Source: an uncultured Flavonifractor sp.
GTDB taxonomy: Bacteria; Bacillota; Clostridia; Oscillospirales; Oscillospiraceae
Assembly (NCBI RefSeq): GCF_944383115.1
Contig: NZ_CALWOJ010000007.1
Location: 1 to 49,755 of the forward strand
Length of the DNA stretch: 49,755 bases
Direction of reading: 5' to 3'
The stretch's first letter is position 1, and every line of letters starts with the position of its first letter. The position numbers and the translations under genes were made by a program. Under the pieces are notes generated by a model. It was not told the origin of the DNA. It saw only the letters and a list, made by a program, of their open reading frames with translations, and ran no database searches. Positions 23,239 to 30,004 of this stretch are shown piece after piece.

Positions 23239-24726
23239 TCATTGCAGCAGGGACTCAAGATAGTCCCAGTCTACCGGGCCATCCACCCGGCAGAGCACCG
23301 CAGAGATCTGGTCGCTGTTCACGTCCTGGACGGAGCACAGCTGGTCGGTGAGGTTCAGGAAGAGATATGCGTCCCCTGCGGACACAAAGGCGCTCAGGTG
23401 GCTGCCCTCGCTGTCACTGACCGTCTGACCGGTGGCCAGCTTGGTCACCGGCAGAGCGGACAGGTAGTCCAGCAGGGTCCCACTGATCTGGGGGTCCATA
23501 TCCCGCTGAGAATGGTAGCGGGTTCTCCCATCGATGGATACCGAGGACACCCTGTAGTCCGGCCCGTAGGAGGCCAAAGCCACCTCTCCCAGCGTGCCGT
23601 AGCTGCCGCTCACCCCCACCAGGCCGGAGCACAGCACCAGGGTCGCCATCATAAGGGCCAGCAACTTGGTTCCCGAGGTGTGTTCCCCGGGGTTGACCAC
23701 CCCCCGCAGCCGATGGCGCAGGCTGGAGGCGGAGGCGGACAGGCAGGTGGACAGCCCCCGGTCGTCCCCGGCGGATTCCAGCAGGAGGGAGGCATATTCC
23801 CGGCGGGTCTGGTCATCCGCGCCGTATACCACCATCTCGTCGCAGGACAGCTCCAGATCGGCGGAGGCCCTCCGGGCGGCCAGCCACATCAGGGGATTGA
23901 ACCAGCACAAGGCCTTACACAGGATGTAAAAACATTTGGTGTCCACGTCCCGGCGCTGGACGTGGCGCAGTTCATGGCGGAAGATGAGCCGGTACTGATC
24001 CAGTGTATAGGCCCGCTCCGGCAGCACCAGGCACATGGTGGAGTGAGACAGTCCGATGGTCAGGGGGGAGGTAGTGGCGGGGCTGATGAGCAGGGGAATG
24101 TGCCGCTTCAGCAAGACCTGGCGCTGTTCCTCCCACCATAGATTGATCACGTCCGGCTCCTCCAGCGGCCTGGCGTCTCTCAGAAGAGCCCGGCGGAACC
24201 GGAAGTGGGAGAACATATGCCACAGCACCACCGCCACAAAGCCCGCCGCCCACAGTCCCAGCAGCGATGGGACCACACCGGACGGCACCCGCAGGACCAC
24301 CAGGGGCGGCAGGTAACTCATCCGCCAGACCGTCAAGTTGTAATAGAGAAAGACGGGCAGCAGCCACAGGGTGGCGCAGGCCCGGGCGGAGATCTTCCGC
24401 CGCAGCAGGGGGAGCAGGAGCAGCAGCGCGCCGAAATAAAAGGTGAGCAGCACCATCAGCTGGAGGGAGAACTCCGTCAGTACGGCGGCCCCCACCGCCG
24501 GACCGGCAAAGACCAGGGTGATCAGCCACAGCACGGCTACCACGATGGGAAGAGACCAGGGGGTAAGCCAAACCACAGTGCTGCGTGTGCTGCTGTTCCG
24601 GCTGGTGCAGCCGGTGAGGGCCACCTGCTGTTCGTAGCTCCACTCCCGATGGAAGGCGTAGGCGATGCCGCCGGCCAGCAGGGCGGCCACAAACAGACGG
24701 TAGCCCCAGATAAGTACAAGGTTCAC
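23239..24726 (-). CDS. BlaR1/MecR1-type M56 membrane metallopeptidase (sensor)
   Basis: A 495-residue membrane protease paired with a BlaI-type repressor. Four or five membrane segments lie in the first 300 residues. The zinc motif is HELRHVQRRD (HExxH form), with the downstream Glu in ADLELSCDEMVV. A further membrane helix (LLALMMATLVLCSGLVGVSG) precedes an external domain of about 140 residues that is not recognisably a penicillin-binding domain. By family knowledge it senses a wall or drug signal and inactivates the repressor. The ATG shares ATGA with the blaI-like stop. The unusual sensor domain means the ligand cannot be guessed. Confidence 0.9.
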   Translation of the reverse strand: MNLVLIWGYRLFVAALLAGGIAYAFHREWSYEQQVALTGCTSRNSSTRSTVVWLTPWSLPIVVAVLWLITLVFAGPAVGAAVLTEFSLQLMVLLTFYFGALLLLLPLLRRKISARACATLWLLPVFLYYNLTVWRMSYLPPLVVLRVPSGVVPSLLGLWAAGFVAVVLWHMFSHFRFRRALLRDARPLEEPDVINLWWEEQRQVLLKRHIPLLISPATTSPLTIGLSHSTMCLVLPERAYTLDQYRLIFRHELRHVQRRDVDTKCFYILCKALCWFNPLMWLAARRASADLELSCDEMVVYGADDQTRREYASLLLESAGDDRGLSTCLSASASSLRHRLRGVVNPGEHTSGTKLLALMMATLVLCSGLVGVSGSYGTLGEVALASYGPDYRVSSVSIDGRTRYHSQRDMDPQISGTLLDYLSALPVTKLATGQTVSDSEGSHLSAFVSAGDAYLFLNLTDQLCSVQDVNSDQISAVLCRVDGPVDWDYLESLLQ

Positions 24727-25100
24727 AGCCGCCCCTCCTCCAGCATCCTGCGCAGTTCCTCCAGTTCCTCCCGGCTCACCCCGGCGTCCACCAGGGAGGT
24801 GGCCAGGGCGGCCACCGAGCCGCCGAAGAGCTGGTCCAGCACCCCACGGCTGGCCTGGGCCAGATAGGCCTTCCTGGTGACCAGAGGGGTGTAATAGTTG
24901 ACCTTCCCCCGGCGCTCCAGCTTAAGAAAGCCCTTGTCGCACAGCCGGGTAAGGAAGGTGAGGATGGTGGTGGGGGCCAGGGGATGAGTTTTGCCCAGCG
25001 CCTCCTCGATCTCCGACCGGGTCACCGGCGGCTCCTTGTCCCAGATGATCTGCATCAGCTCCAACTCGCTGTCGGGCAGGCGGCGAATGTCCTGCTTCAT
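24723..25100 (-). CDS. BlaI/MecI-family transcriptional repressor
   Basis: A 125-residue winged-helix repressor of the penicillinase-repressor family. RLPDSELELMQIIWDKEPPV, then VTRSEIEEALG and PTTILTFLTRLCDKGFLKLERRGKVNYY are the classical DNA-binding domain. The C-terminal helices form the dimer interface, where BlaR1-type proteases act. The start at 25100 is preferred since AAGGAGGTGCAAGCC precedes it; the ATG at 25121 is poorly placed. It sits upstream of and coupled to the M56 gene. A consensus promoter and a palindrome lie directly upstream, which fits autoregulation. Confidence 0.93.
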   Translation of the reverse strand: MKQDIRRLPDSELELMQIIWDKEPPVTRSEIEEALGKTHPLAPTTILTFLTRLCDKGFLKLERRGKVNYYTPLVTRKAYLAQASRGVLDQLFGGSVAALATSLVDAGVSREELEELRRMLEEGRL

Positions 25101-25126
25101 GGCTTGCACCTCCTTCTTCATCCGTA

Positions 25127-25176
25127 GAACTTCTTCTTCTGTAGAAGATTATAGCGGAGAAGGGGCGGGATGTCAA
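25127..25176 (-). promoter_or_regulatory. blaI-type promoter and candidate operator
   Basis: Minus-strand TTGACA (25176-25171), exactly 17 bp, TATAAT (25153-25148): a consensus promoter. Just downstream lies the palindrome CTTCTGTAGAAG (25136-25147) and a second TTCTAC copy at about 25129-25124, which would place a repressor over the start point. Confidence 0.8.
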
Positions 25177-25183
25177 GGGCGTC

Positions 25184-25217
25184 AAAAAGCCGCCGGGCAA
25201 CGCCCGGCGGCTTTTTT
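25184..25217. terminator. Bidirectional-type terminator after xdhC
   Basis: GCCGCCGGGC / GCCCGGCGGC with an AAC loop, flanked by AAAAA on the left and TTTTTT on the right. On the minus strand it ends the mntP-yqeC-yqeB-xdhC run, 10 bp after the xdhC stop at 25222. Confidence 0.9.
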
Positions 25218-25221
25218 GCAG

Positions 25222-25977
25222 TCAGATTTTTCTCGGCGTAAAGCGTACCTTCACCCGGCCGCCGCACACCATGCCCAGCTCGGCGGCGGCGTGGGACAGG
25301 TCGTACTCCACCACCTCCTCCGATCCGCCGGACTGCCACAGGGCCAGGGCGTGGGTTTTGGCCTCATACTCCACGGCGCCGCCGCCGATGGTACCGGTGC
25401 AGCTGCCGTCGGGGCGTACCAGCATCCAGGCGCCCACCCCCCGGGGGGCGGAGCCGTGCTTCTCCACAATGGTACACAGCACTCCCGGCCCCTCCGGCGG
25501 CCTGACCGCGCCGGGACCCAGGGCGGCGCGCACCTGCACCAGCTGGGCGGCAATGGACACGGCAATCTCCGCCGGGGTCTGGCCCCCGATGGACAGGCCG
25601 ATGGGGGAGTGTACCCCGTCCAGAGTTTCCTGGGGAAAACCCTCCTCCCGGAGGGCCTTATACACGGCGGCCACCTTGGTGCGGCTGCCGATCATGCCCA
25701 CATAGGCGTATTTGCCCCGCAGCACATGGGCCAGGCAGTCCTTGTCAAAGGCGTGGCCCCGGGTGAGGATGGCAAAATAGTCGCTGTCCCGGCTGCCCAG
25801 CTGGTTGAGGGCCGCCTCAAAGGGCATGCACAGCACCTGATGAGCCATGGGGAAGCGGTCCTGGTTGGCAAACTCCGGCCGGTCGTCCAGGACGATCACC
25901 TCGAATTCCAGCCGGGCGGCGATATGGGCCAGCTCCAGGGACACATGGCCGCCGCCGCACAGGATCAGTCGTTCCAC
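25222..25977 (-). CDS. XdhC/CoxI-family molybdenum hydroxylase maturation protein, swapped domain order
   Basis: A 251-residue protein for sulfuration or insertion of the molybdenum cofactor into xanthine-dehydrogenase-type enzymes. The Rossmann-type domain comes first (LILCGGGHVSLELAHIAARL, VIVLDDRPEFANQDRF, YVGMIGSRTK, SPIGLSIGGQTPAEIAVSI). The XdhC_CoxI domain is C-terminal (LCTIVEKHGSAPRGVGAWML, GTIGGGAVEYEA, MVCGGRVKVRF). Classical XdhC has the opposite order. The GTG at 25977 is chosen since AAGGAG lies 9 bases upstream. It overlaps yqeB by 13 bases, so the two are co-translated. The hydroxylase is not in this window. Confidence 0.88.
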   Translation of the reverse strand: MERLILCGGGHVSLELAHIAARLEFEVIVLDDRPEFANQDRFPMAHQVLCMPFEAALNQLGSRDSDYFAILTRGHAFDKDCLAHVLRGKYAYVGMIGSRTKVAAVYKALREEGFPQETLDGVHSPIGLSIGGQTPAEIAVSIAAQLVQVRAALGPGAVRPPEGPGVLCTIVEKHGSAPRGVGAWMLVRPDGSCTGTIGGGAVEYEAKTHALALWQSGGSEEVVEYDLSHAAAELGMVCGGRVKVRFTPRKI

Positions 25978-26768
25978 AGGTTCAATCTCCTTCCGAAGTA
26001 CAAAATGCCCTCCAGCACGCCGCCGGCAATGGCCCGGGACTTGTCCGACACGGTAAAGCAGTGGTGGGACTGGCACCGGGGATCAATGTCCCCGGCCTTC
26101 ATACCGGCGGTCACCGGGATGCCGGCGGGCAGCATGCCCCGGACGATGCCGGTGAGCTGGGCGGCCACGGGGATGCCGTTGACCCTTGCCACCACGTCCC
26201 CTGCCCCCACCTGTTGGCCGATGACGGCCAGCGGTTCAAAGGGCCCGTCGGCGGGAGCGCGGATGATGCGCTCCTTGGTATAGCCCCCCACATCGCCGGG
26301 CACGCCGGTGTTGGGAATGGCGGTCCCCTCCAGGATCAGGCGGCCCAGATCGTGGCCCCGCATGGTCTCAATGACGCCGTGGCAGTCCACCCCCGCGGTA
26401 AAGCCGGGGCCAAGGGCCAGCACAATGGGGGCGTCGCTGATGCTGGTGCCCAGATTCTTTTTGGCCAGGATGGCGTCTACCACCGCCATAAAGGGCAGCT
26501 GGGACAAGATCTCGCCCTGAGGATCGCACAGGACCGGGATCACGCCCTGTTCCAGCAAAGACTTGGCCTGGAGCCTGCCCTCCGCCTGCCGGGCGGTAAT
26601 GTCCTCCACGGTGGCGGAACCGTCATACATGCACTGGGAGAAGGCCACGGTACGGCGTACCGCCGTGGGCTGGGCCACTTCGGTCATGACCACCTGGAAC
26701 CCGGCCCGGTACAGCCGGATGGCGGTGCCGGTGGCCAGATCTCCCGCGCCTTTCACTAAAATAAGCAT
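25965..26768 (-). CDS. yqeB: Selenium-dependent molybdenum hydroxylase protein YqeB
   Basis: A 267-residue protein of the YqeB (EF2563-type) family, found with selenium-dependent molybdenum hydroxylases; its chemistry is not settled. MLILVKGAGDLATGTAIRLYRAGF is a Rossmann-like start. VVDAILAKKNLGTSISDAPIVLALGPGFTAG-like sequence, CHGVIETMRGHDLGRLI and VPGDVGGYTKERIIRAP follow. A biotinyl-like hairpin is suggested by VIGQQVGAGDVVARVNG. The start at 26768 follows GGGTGG. It overlaps yqeC upstream by 13 bases and xdhC downstream by 13 bases, a tight translational chain. Confidence 0.92.
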   Translation of the reverse strand: MLILVKGAGDLATGTAIRLYRAGFQVVMTEVAQPTAVRRTVAFSQCMYDGSATVEDITARQAEGRLQAKSLLEQGVIPVLCDPQGEILSQLPFMAVVDAILAKKNLGTSISDAPIVLALGPGFTAGVDCHGVIETMRGHDLGRLILEGTAIPNTGVPGDVGGYTKERIIRAPADGPFEPLAVIGQQVGAGDVVARVNGIPVAAQLTGIVRGMLPAGIPVTAGMKAGDIDPRCQSHHCFTVSDKSRAIAGGVLEGILYFGRRLNLWND

Positions 26769-27472
26769 TGTCCACCCCGCTCCTCTTCTCTGTAGTAAGT
26801 GACGGCGCTGTGGATGCCCTGCCGGGCCAGCAGCGCCTGTATCTCGTATCCCCAACGCCGCCGGAGAGGATCGTCCGCCTTGTTCAGCAGGCAGCGGAAG
26901 GCCATGTTGGGGCCGACGCCCTTCCGTCCCCCCTGGGGACTAGCCAGTACCGCCGCCACGTCGGCGGGGGTCAGGATGAGATCCGGGCCTGTCCCCAGCA
27001 GGGCACATACCCGTTCCGGCCGGTGGCAGACAACCTCAATGGCTTGTCCCACGCAGTCCAGGCCCGCCGAGGCGATGACGGCGTGGGCGCCGGGCGGGAT
27101 CACCGGTTCATGGTCTGCCGGGGCTTTCAGGGGGCGCAGCTTGGCTCCGTCCGCCTCCGCCAGCACCACGTCGGCCAGCGCCAGGCAGGCCCCGGGATCG
27201 CCCGCCCCGGTCAGCTTGCCCCGGGCGTCGTAGGCGCCCAGGGTGGCTACCGGATACCGCCCCAGCAGGGCGGCCAGCTCCCCAAGACCGCCTGCCAGGG
27301 GCAGGCCGGGATGGGGCAGAATGTGGGTGGTGGTGGTGACCACCGCCTTGCGGCCGCTGTCTGAGGCCTGTTTGGCCATAGCGTACATGGTGGAGGATTT
27401 CCCGCCCCCGCCCACCAGCGCCACCAGGCGGTGCGCGTCCATATCCAGATTCAGCCGTTCCCAGATTCCCAT
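26756..27472 (-). CDS. yqeC: Selenium cofactor biosynthesis protein YqeC
   Basis: A 238-residue P-loop protein of the YqeC family, linked to labile-selenium molybdenum hydroxylases. It has VALVGGGGKSSTMYAMAK (Walker-A-like GGGGKSS), KAVVTTTTHI, DVVLAEADGAKLRPLKAP and HEPVIPPGAHAVIASAGLD. The start at 27472 is supported by GGGAGG and by position just 2 bases after the mntP stop; the longer frame to 27922 reads through mntP. It presumably acts with YqeB and the XdhC-type protein. Confidence 0.92.
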   Translation of the reverse strand: MGIWERLNLDMDAHRLVALVGGGGKSSTMYAMAKQASDSGRKAVVTTTTHILPHPGLPLAGGLGELAALLGRYPVATLGAYDARGKLTGAGDPGACLALADVVLAEADGAKLRPLKAPADHEPVIPPGAHAVIASAGLDCVGQAIEVVCHRPERVCALLGTGPDLILTPADVAAVLASPQGGRKGVGPNMAFRCLLNKADDPLRRRWGYEIQALLARQGIHSAVTYYREEERGGQCLF

Positions 27473-27474
27473 GC

Positions 27475-28044
27475 TCAGCCTCCCAGGGTATGCTCGGCCA
27501 GGATCTTGAGGCCGATGCCGATGAGGACCAGGCCGCCCACCAGCTCCGCCCGGCGCTGAAATAGCTTCCCCAGACGCCGGCCCGCCAGGCCGCCCGCCAC
27601 CGACAGGACAAAGGCCACCACGCCGATAATAACGGCGGAGAGGAACACCGGCACGTTCATAAAGGCCATGGACACCCCTACGGCCAGCGCGTCGATGCTG
27701 GTGGCGATGGCCAGCAGGCATAGCCGCCGGGCGGACAGGTCGGAGGGGGCTTCCTCCTCCTCGCCGGCGCCGTGACGCAGAGCGCCCCACGCCATCCGCC
27801 CGCCGATGAGGGCCAGCAGGGCGAAGGCCACCCAGTGGTCCACCGCCTCGATGTAGCGGCTGACGCTGCTGCCCAGCGCCCAGCCCATGAGGGGCATGGC
27901 AAACTGGAAGAGGGCAAACCATATCCCCATCTTCACGGCCTGCCGGCCACCGAAGCCGGGGATGGAGATGCCGCTGGACACCGATACGGCAAAGGCGTCC
28001 AGAGCCAGACTGACGGCAATGAGAACGATCTCGATCAAATCCAT
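27475..28044 (-). CDS. mntP: Manganese efflux pump MntP
   Basis: A 189-residue, six-helix exporter of Mn2+. Both halves carry the family's acidic motif: VSLALDAFAVSVSSG in the first and ATSIDALAVGVSMAF in the second. The ATG at 28044 is used rather than the GTG directly before it. It is the first gene of the minus-strand run with yqeC, yqeB and xdhC, spaced by 2 bases from yqeC. Placement with selenium/molybdenum enzyme genes is unusual for mntP; a role with another metal or anion is possible. I see no yybP-ykoY Mn riboswitch upstream. Confidence 0.93.
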   Translation of the reverse strand: MDLIEIVLIAVSLALDAFAVSVSSGISIPGFGGRQAVKMGIWFALFQFAMPLMGWALGSSVSRYIEAVDHWVAFALLALIGGRMAWGALRHGAGEEEEAPSDLSARRLCLLAIATSIDALAVGVSMAFMNVPVFLSAVIIGVVAFVLSVAGGLAGRRLGKLFQRRAELVGGLVLIGIGLKILAEHTLGG

Positions 28045-28077
28045 CACCTGCGAGAATGTAAGGTTTCCTTAAAAGAG

Positions 28078-28106
28078 TATAGCATAGGAGTGGGAACTAT
28101 GCTATA
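28078..28106. promoter_or_regulatory. Perfect 10-bp inverted repeat between mntP and tadA
   Basis: TATAGCATAG, 9-base spacer, CTATGCTATA. It lies in the 88-bp divergent gap and includes -10-like sequences for both directions (TATACT on minus, TATAAC on plus). It could be an operator or overlapping promoters. Confidence 0.65.
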
Positions 28107-28132
28107 ACAAATGATAAGAAGGAGGGGTCTGC

Positions 28133-28576
28133 GTGGAACACGAGGTTTATATGGCCCAGGCGCTGACGCTGGCACGGCAGGCGATGGCGGAGGGCGAGGT
28201 GCCTGTGGGGTGCGTGATTGTAAAGGACGGGGTGGTGGTGGGCAGCGGCCGCAACCGGCGGGAGACCGCCCGCACCGCTCTGGGCCATGCCGAGATCGAG
28301 GCCATCCACCAGGCCTGCCGCACCCTGGGAGGCTGGCGGCTGGGGGGCTGCGCTCTCTACGTTACCCTGGAACCCTGCCCCATGTGCGCCGGAGCCATTG
28401 TCAACGCCCGCATTCCAGCCCTGTACTATGGGGCCAGGGACGACAAGGCCGGGTGCTGCGGTTCGGTGCTGAACCTGTTTGAGGAGCGGTTCAACCACCA
28501 TCCCCGCATCTACGGCGGCGTGCTGGAGGAGGAGTGCGGCGCGCTGCTCCAGGAATTTTTCCAGAACCTGCGGTAG
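28133..28576 (+). CDS. tadA: tRNA-specific adenosine deaminase
   Basis: Deaminates A34 to inosine in tRNA-Arg(ACG). The 147-residue protein has the zinc/catalytic motif GHAEIEAI (HAE) and the second zinc motif EPCPMCAGAIVNARI (PCxxC), plus GARDDKAGCCGSVLNL. The start is GTG at 28133 with AGAAGGAGGGG upstream. The length is normal. It is not followed by the SRP RNA often found after tadA in Firmicutes; instead the two sRNA-like units follow. Confidence 0.95.
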   Translation: MEHEVYMAQALTLARQAMAEGEVPVGCVIVKDGVVVGSGRNRRETARTALGHAEIEAIHQACRTLGGWRLGGCALYVTLEPCPMCAGAIVNARIPALYYGARDDKAGCCGSVLNLFEERFNHHPRIYGGVLEEECGALLQEFFQNLR

Positions 28577-28586
28577 CCGGCGCATA

Positions 28587-28733
28587 TTTAATCGAATTGT
28601 AACAATCCGCCCTACCTTTTTTAACAACCCGCTGTTAGGATAACACTTGCAAGAGACAAAGCTTCTTTTCATTCTATCCTCCAATCATTCAGGAACGGAC
28701 AGCGAGCGCAACGCTGTCCGTTTCGCTTTTTTC
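28587..28733 (+). ncRNA. Candidate small RNA, unit 1 of a tandem pair
   Basis: A non-coding unit with conserved blocks TTTAATCGAATTGTAACA (28587-28604), TTAACA (28621-28626) and TGCAAGAGACA (28648-28658). A pyrimidine-rich single-stranded stretch with CTTCTTTTCATT and ATCCTCC follows. It ends in a terminator (AACGGACAGCG / CGCTGTCCGTT, then GCTTTTTT). All blocks recur exactly 181 bp downstream. There is no ORF with a ribosome-binding site. The TCCTCC stretch is complementary to Shine-Dalgarno sequences, as in CU-rich regulatory sRNAs. Confidence 0.6.
28694..28733 (+). terminator. Terminator of sRNA-like unit 1
   Basis: An 11-bp stem AACGGACAGCG / CGCTGTCCGTT with a 7-base loop, followed by TCGCTTTTTT. 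Confidence 0.9.
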
Positions 28734-28767
28734 GTGTTTACAGGATGTTTACACAAAAAGTGGCGGA

Positions 28768-28919
28768 TTTAATGGATTTGTAACACCTTCCGTTTTTTTC
28801 GTTAACATCTTTTGGGTAACATAGAATCTGCAAGAGACAGTTTCTTTTCATTTCATTGTATCCTCTTTCCTTCAGCAGGGGCCGGACGCCAGGAGCGGGC
28901 GTCCGGCCCCTGCTGTTTT
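28768..28919 (+). ncRNA. Candidate small RNA, unit 2 of a tandem pair
   Basis: Same architecture as unit 1: TTTAATGGATTTGTAACA (28768-28785), TTAACA (28802-28807), TAGAAT, TGCAAGAGACA (28829-28839), TTTCTTTTCATT and ATCCTCTTTCC. It ends in an 18-bp perfect terminator stem starting CAGCAGGGGCC with TTTT. The terminator stems of the two units are unrelated in sequence, whereas the promoter-side and 5' blocks are conserved. Confidence 0.6.
28873..28919 (+). terminator. Terminator of sRNA-like unit 2
   Basis: An 18-bp perfect stem (28873-28890 with 28898-28915), 7-base loop, TTTT tail. Confidence 0.9.
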
Positions 28920-28926
28920 GGCCGCA

Positions 28927-28963
28927 AAAAGGCCGGGCCGCCGTGAAAACGGCGGCCCGGCCG
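28927..28963 (-). terminator. Terminator of the downstream lipoprotein gene
   Basis: On the minus strand, GGCCGGGCCGCCGT / ACGGCGGCCCGGCC with a short TTTC-type loop is followed by TTTTTGCGG. It ends the gene at 28990. Confidence 0.9.
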
Positions 28964-28989
28964 GAAGATGTAAGCAGGGAAAGAGAGCC

Positions 28990-29364
28990 TCAGCGTTTGA
29001 AGGTCATGGAGATCCCGTCCTCCTCCATGACCACTGCGTTGCCGGTCAGGGTGGCGGAGACGTCGGAGCCGTCCGAGCTGAGGGTCAGCTCGCTGCCCTC
29101 GGCAGTCCAGGTGCCCTCCACCGTTTCGCTCTCAAGGCCCCCAGCGTTCATTTCCAGGGTGAAGCTGCCGTCCGCTTTCAACGCCAGGGTACCGCTGACC
29201 GTGGTGCCGATCAGGGCGCTCAGATCCGCAACGCTCATTTCATTCATGCCCGGCACTTTTGCCGAAGACAAACTATAGACGCCCACAGGACCGCTGCTGC
29301 CGCAGGCGGCCAGGCTAAACATCATTGCAAGGGCCAGGAACAGAGCCAAGGTGCGCTTTTTCAT
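28990..29364 (-). CDS. Small lipoprotein, tandem paralogue A
   Basis: A 124-residue exported lipoprotein: signal MKKRTLALFLALAMMFSLAAC with lipobox SLAAC. The mature part is a short beta-rich domain with GTWTAEGSELTLSSDGSDVSATL, reminiscent of lipocalin-like/META-type small folds, but no function is known to me. It is clearly a tandem paralogue of the gene at 29464-29841, sharing the signal peptide, the GSDVSATL block and VVMEEDGxSxTF. The start at 29364 follows AAAGGAAGG. Each copy has its own terminator. Confidence 0.88.
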   Translation of the reverse strand: MKKRTLALFLALAMMFSLAACGSSGPVGVYSLSSAKVPGMNEMSVADLSALIGTTVSGTLALKADGSFTLEMNAGGLESETVEGTWTAEGSELTLSSDGSDVSATLTGNAVVMEEDGISMTFKR

Positions 29365-29407
29365 GGCATCCTTCCTTTCTCCTTCGGTTTCAGATCGGTC
29401 TGGCAAG

Positions 29408-29446
29408 ATCAAAACCGGGCCGCCGCTTCTGCGGCGGCCCGGTTGA
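29408..29446 (-). terminator. Terminator between the paired lipoprotein genes
   Basis: Minus strand AACCGGGCCGCCGC, loop AGAA, GCGGCGGCCCGGTT, then TTGATC; 18 bp after the stop at 29464. Confidence 0.85.
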
Positions 29447-29463
29447 CAGGCGATGTAATCGAT

Positions 29464-29841
29464 TTACTGCTTCTCAAAGGTGAGGGACTGGCCGTCCTGC
29501 TCCATGACCAGAGTCTTGCCGTTCAGGGTGGCGGAGACGTCGGAGCCTTCGGAGGTGAGGGTCAGGTTGTTGCCGTCGGCAGTCCAGGTGCCGGAGACGC
29601 TCTCGCCGGTGCCCAGGGCGCTCATGTCCAGGCTAAAGTTGCCGTCTTCCTTGAGTTCCAGGGTCACGCTGACATCCACGCCGGCCATAGCGGCGATGTC
29701 GTCGATGTTCATCTCAATGCCGCCGGCGTTCATCTTGGTCATCTTGTAGGAACCGGCAGGACCGCTGCCGCCGCCGCCGCAGGCAGCCAGGCTGACGATC
29801 ATCGCAAGAGCCAGAAACAGAGTCAATGCACGCTTCTTCAT
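29464..29841 (-). CDS. Small lipoprotein, tandem paralogue B
   Basis: A 125-residue lipoprotein: signal MKKRALTLFLALAMIVSLAAC (lipobox SLAAC), a Gly-rich linker (GGGGSGPAGS), then a beta-rich domain with VTLELKEDGNFSLDMS and SGTWTADGNNLTLTSEGSDV. Function unknown. It has the only strong promoter of the pair (29918-29946), so copy A may be expressed by read-through past the terminator between them or from an unseen promoter. Confidence 0.88.
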   Translation of the reverse strand: MKKRALTLFLALAMIVSLAACGGGGSGPAGSYKMTKMNAGGIEMNIDDIAAMAGVDVSVTLELKEDGNFSLDMSALGTGESVSGTWTADGNNLTLTSEGSDVSATLNGKTLVMEQDGQSLTFEKQ

Positions 29842-29891
29842 AACATTCTTCCTTTCTTCTTCAGCCGCAATGCGGCGGAGGTCGAAATAAA

Positions 29892-29946
29892 CGAAATACG
29901 TTCATTTCGCAAATAGGATTATAGCATAGAATGGAAAAAGAGGCAA
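29892..29946 (-). promoter_or_regulatory. Promoter and inverted repeat of the lipoprotein pair
   Basis: Minus-strand TTGCCT (29946-29941), 17-bp spacer, TATAAT (29923-29918). Just downstream is the inverted repeat CGAAAT-6-ATTTCG (29892-29909), which may be an operator or a 5' hairpin. Confidence 0.75.
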
Positions 29947-30004
29947 CATGAAATAAACCTTAAATCAATCTGGCTCTTGAAAAGAAGTGCAAAGATCAGC
30001 CCAT

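Noticed and set aside
23239-25100. A beta-lactam resistance locus
   Set aside because: BlaI/BlaR1-type genes are present but no beta-lactamase or PBP2a-like gene is nearby, and the sensor domain does not look like a penicillin-binding domain.
28045-28132. Manganese (yybP-ykoY) riboswitch before mntP
   Set aside because: The 88-bp gap is too short and has no matching structure; only the palindrome is present.
28577-28768. SRP RNA gene after tadA
   Set aside because: The position is typical in Firmicutes, but no SRP RNA core (such as the GGAA tetraloop hairpin with its flanking loops) could be found; the sequence fits the tandem units instead.
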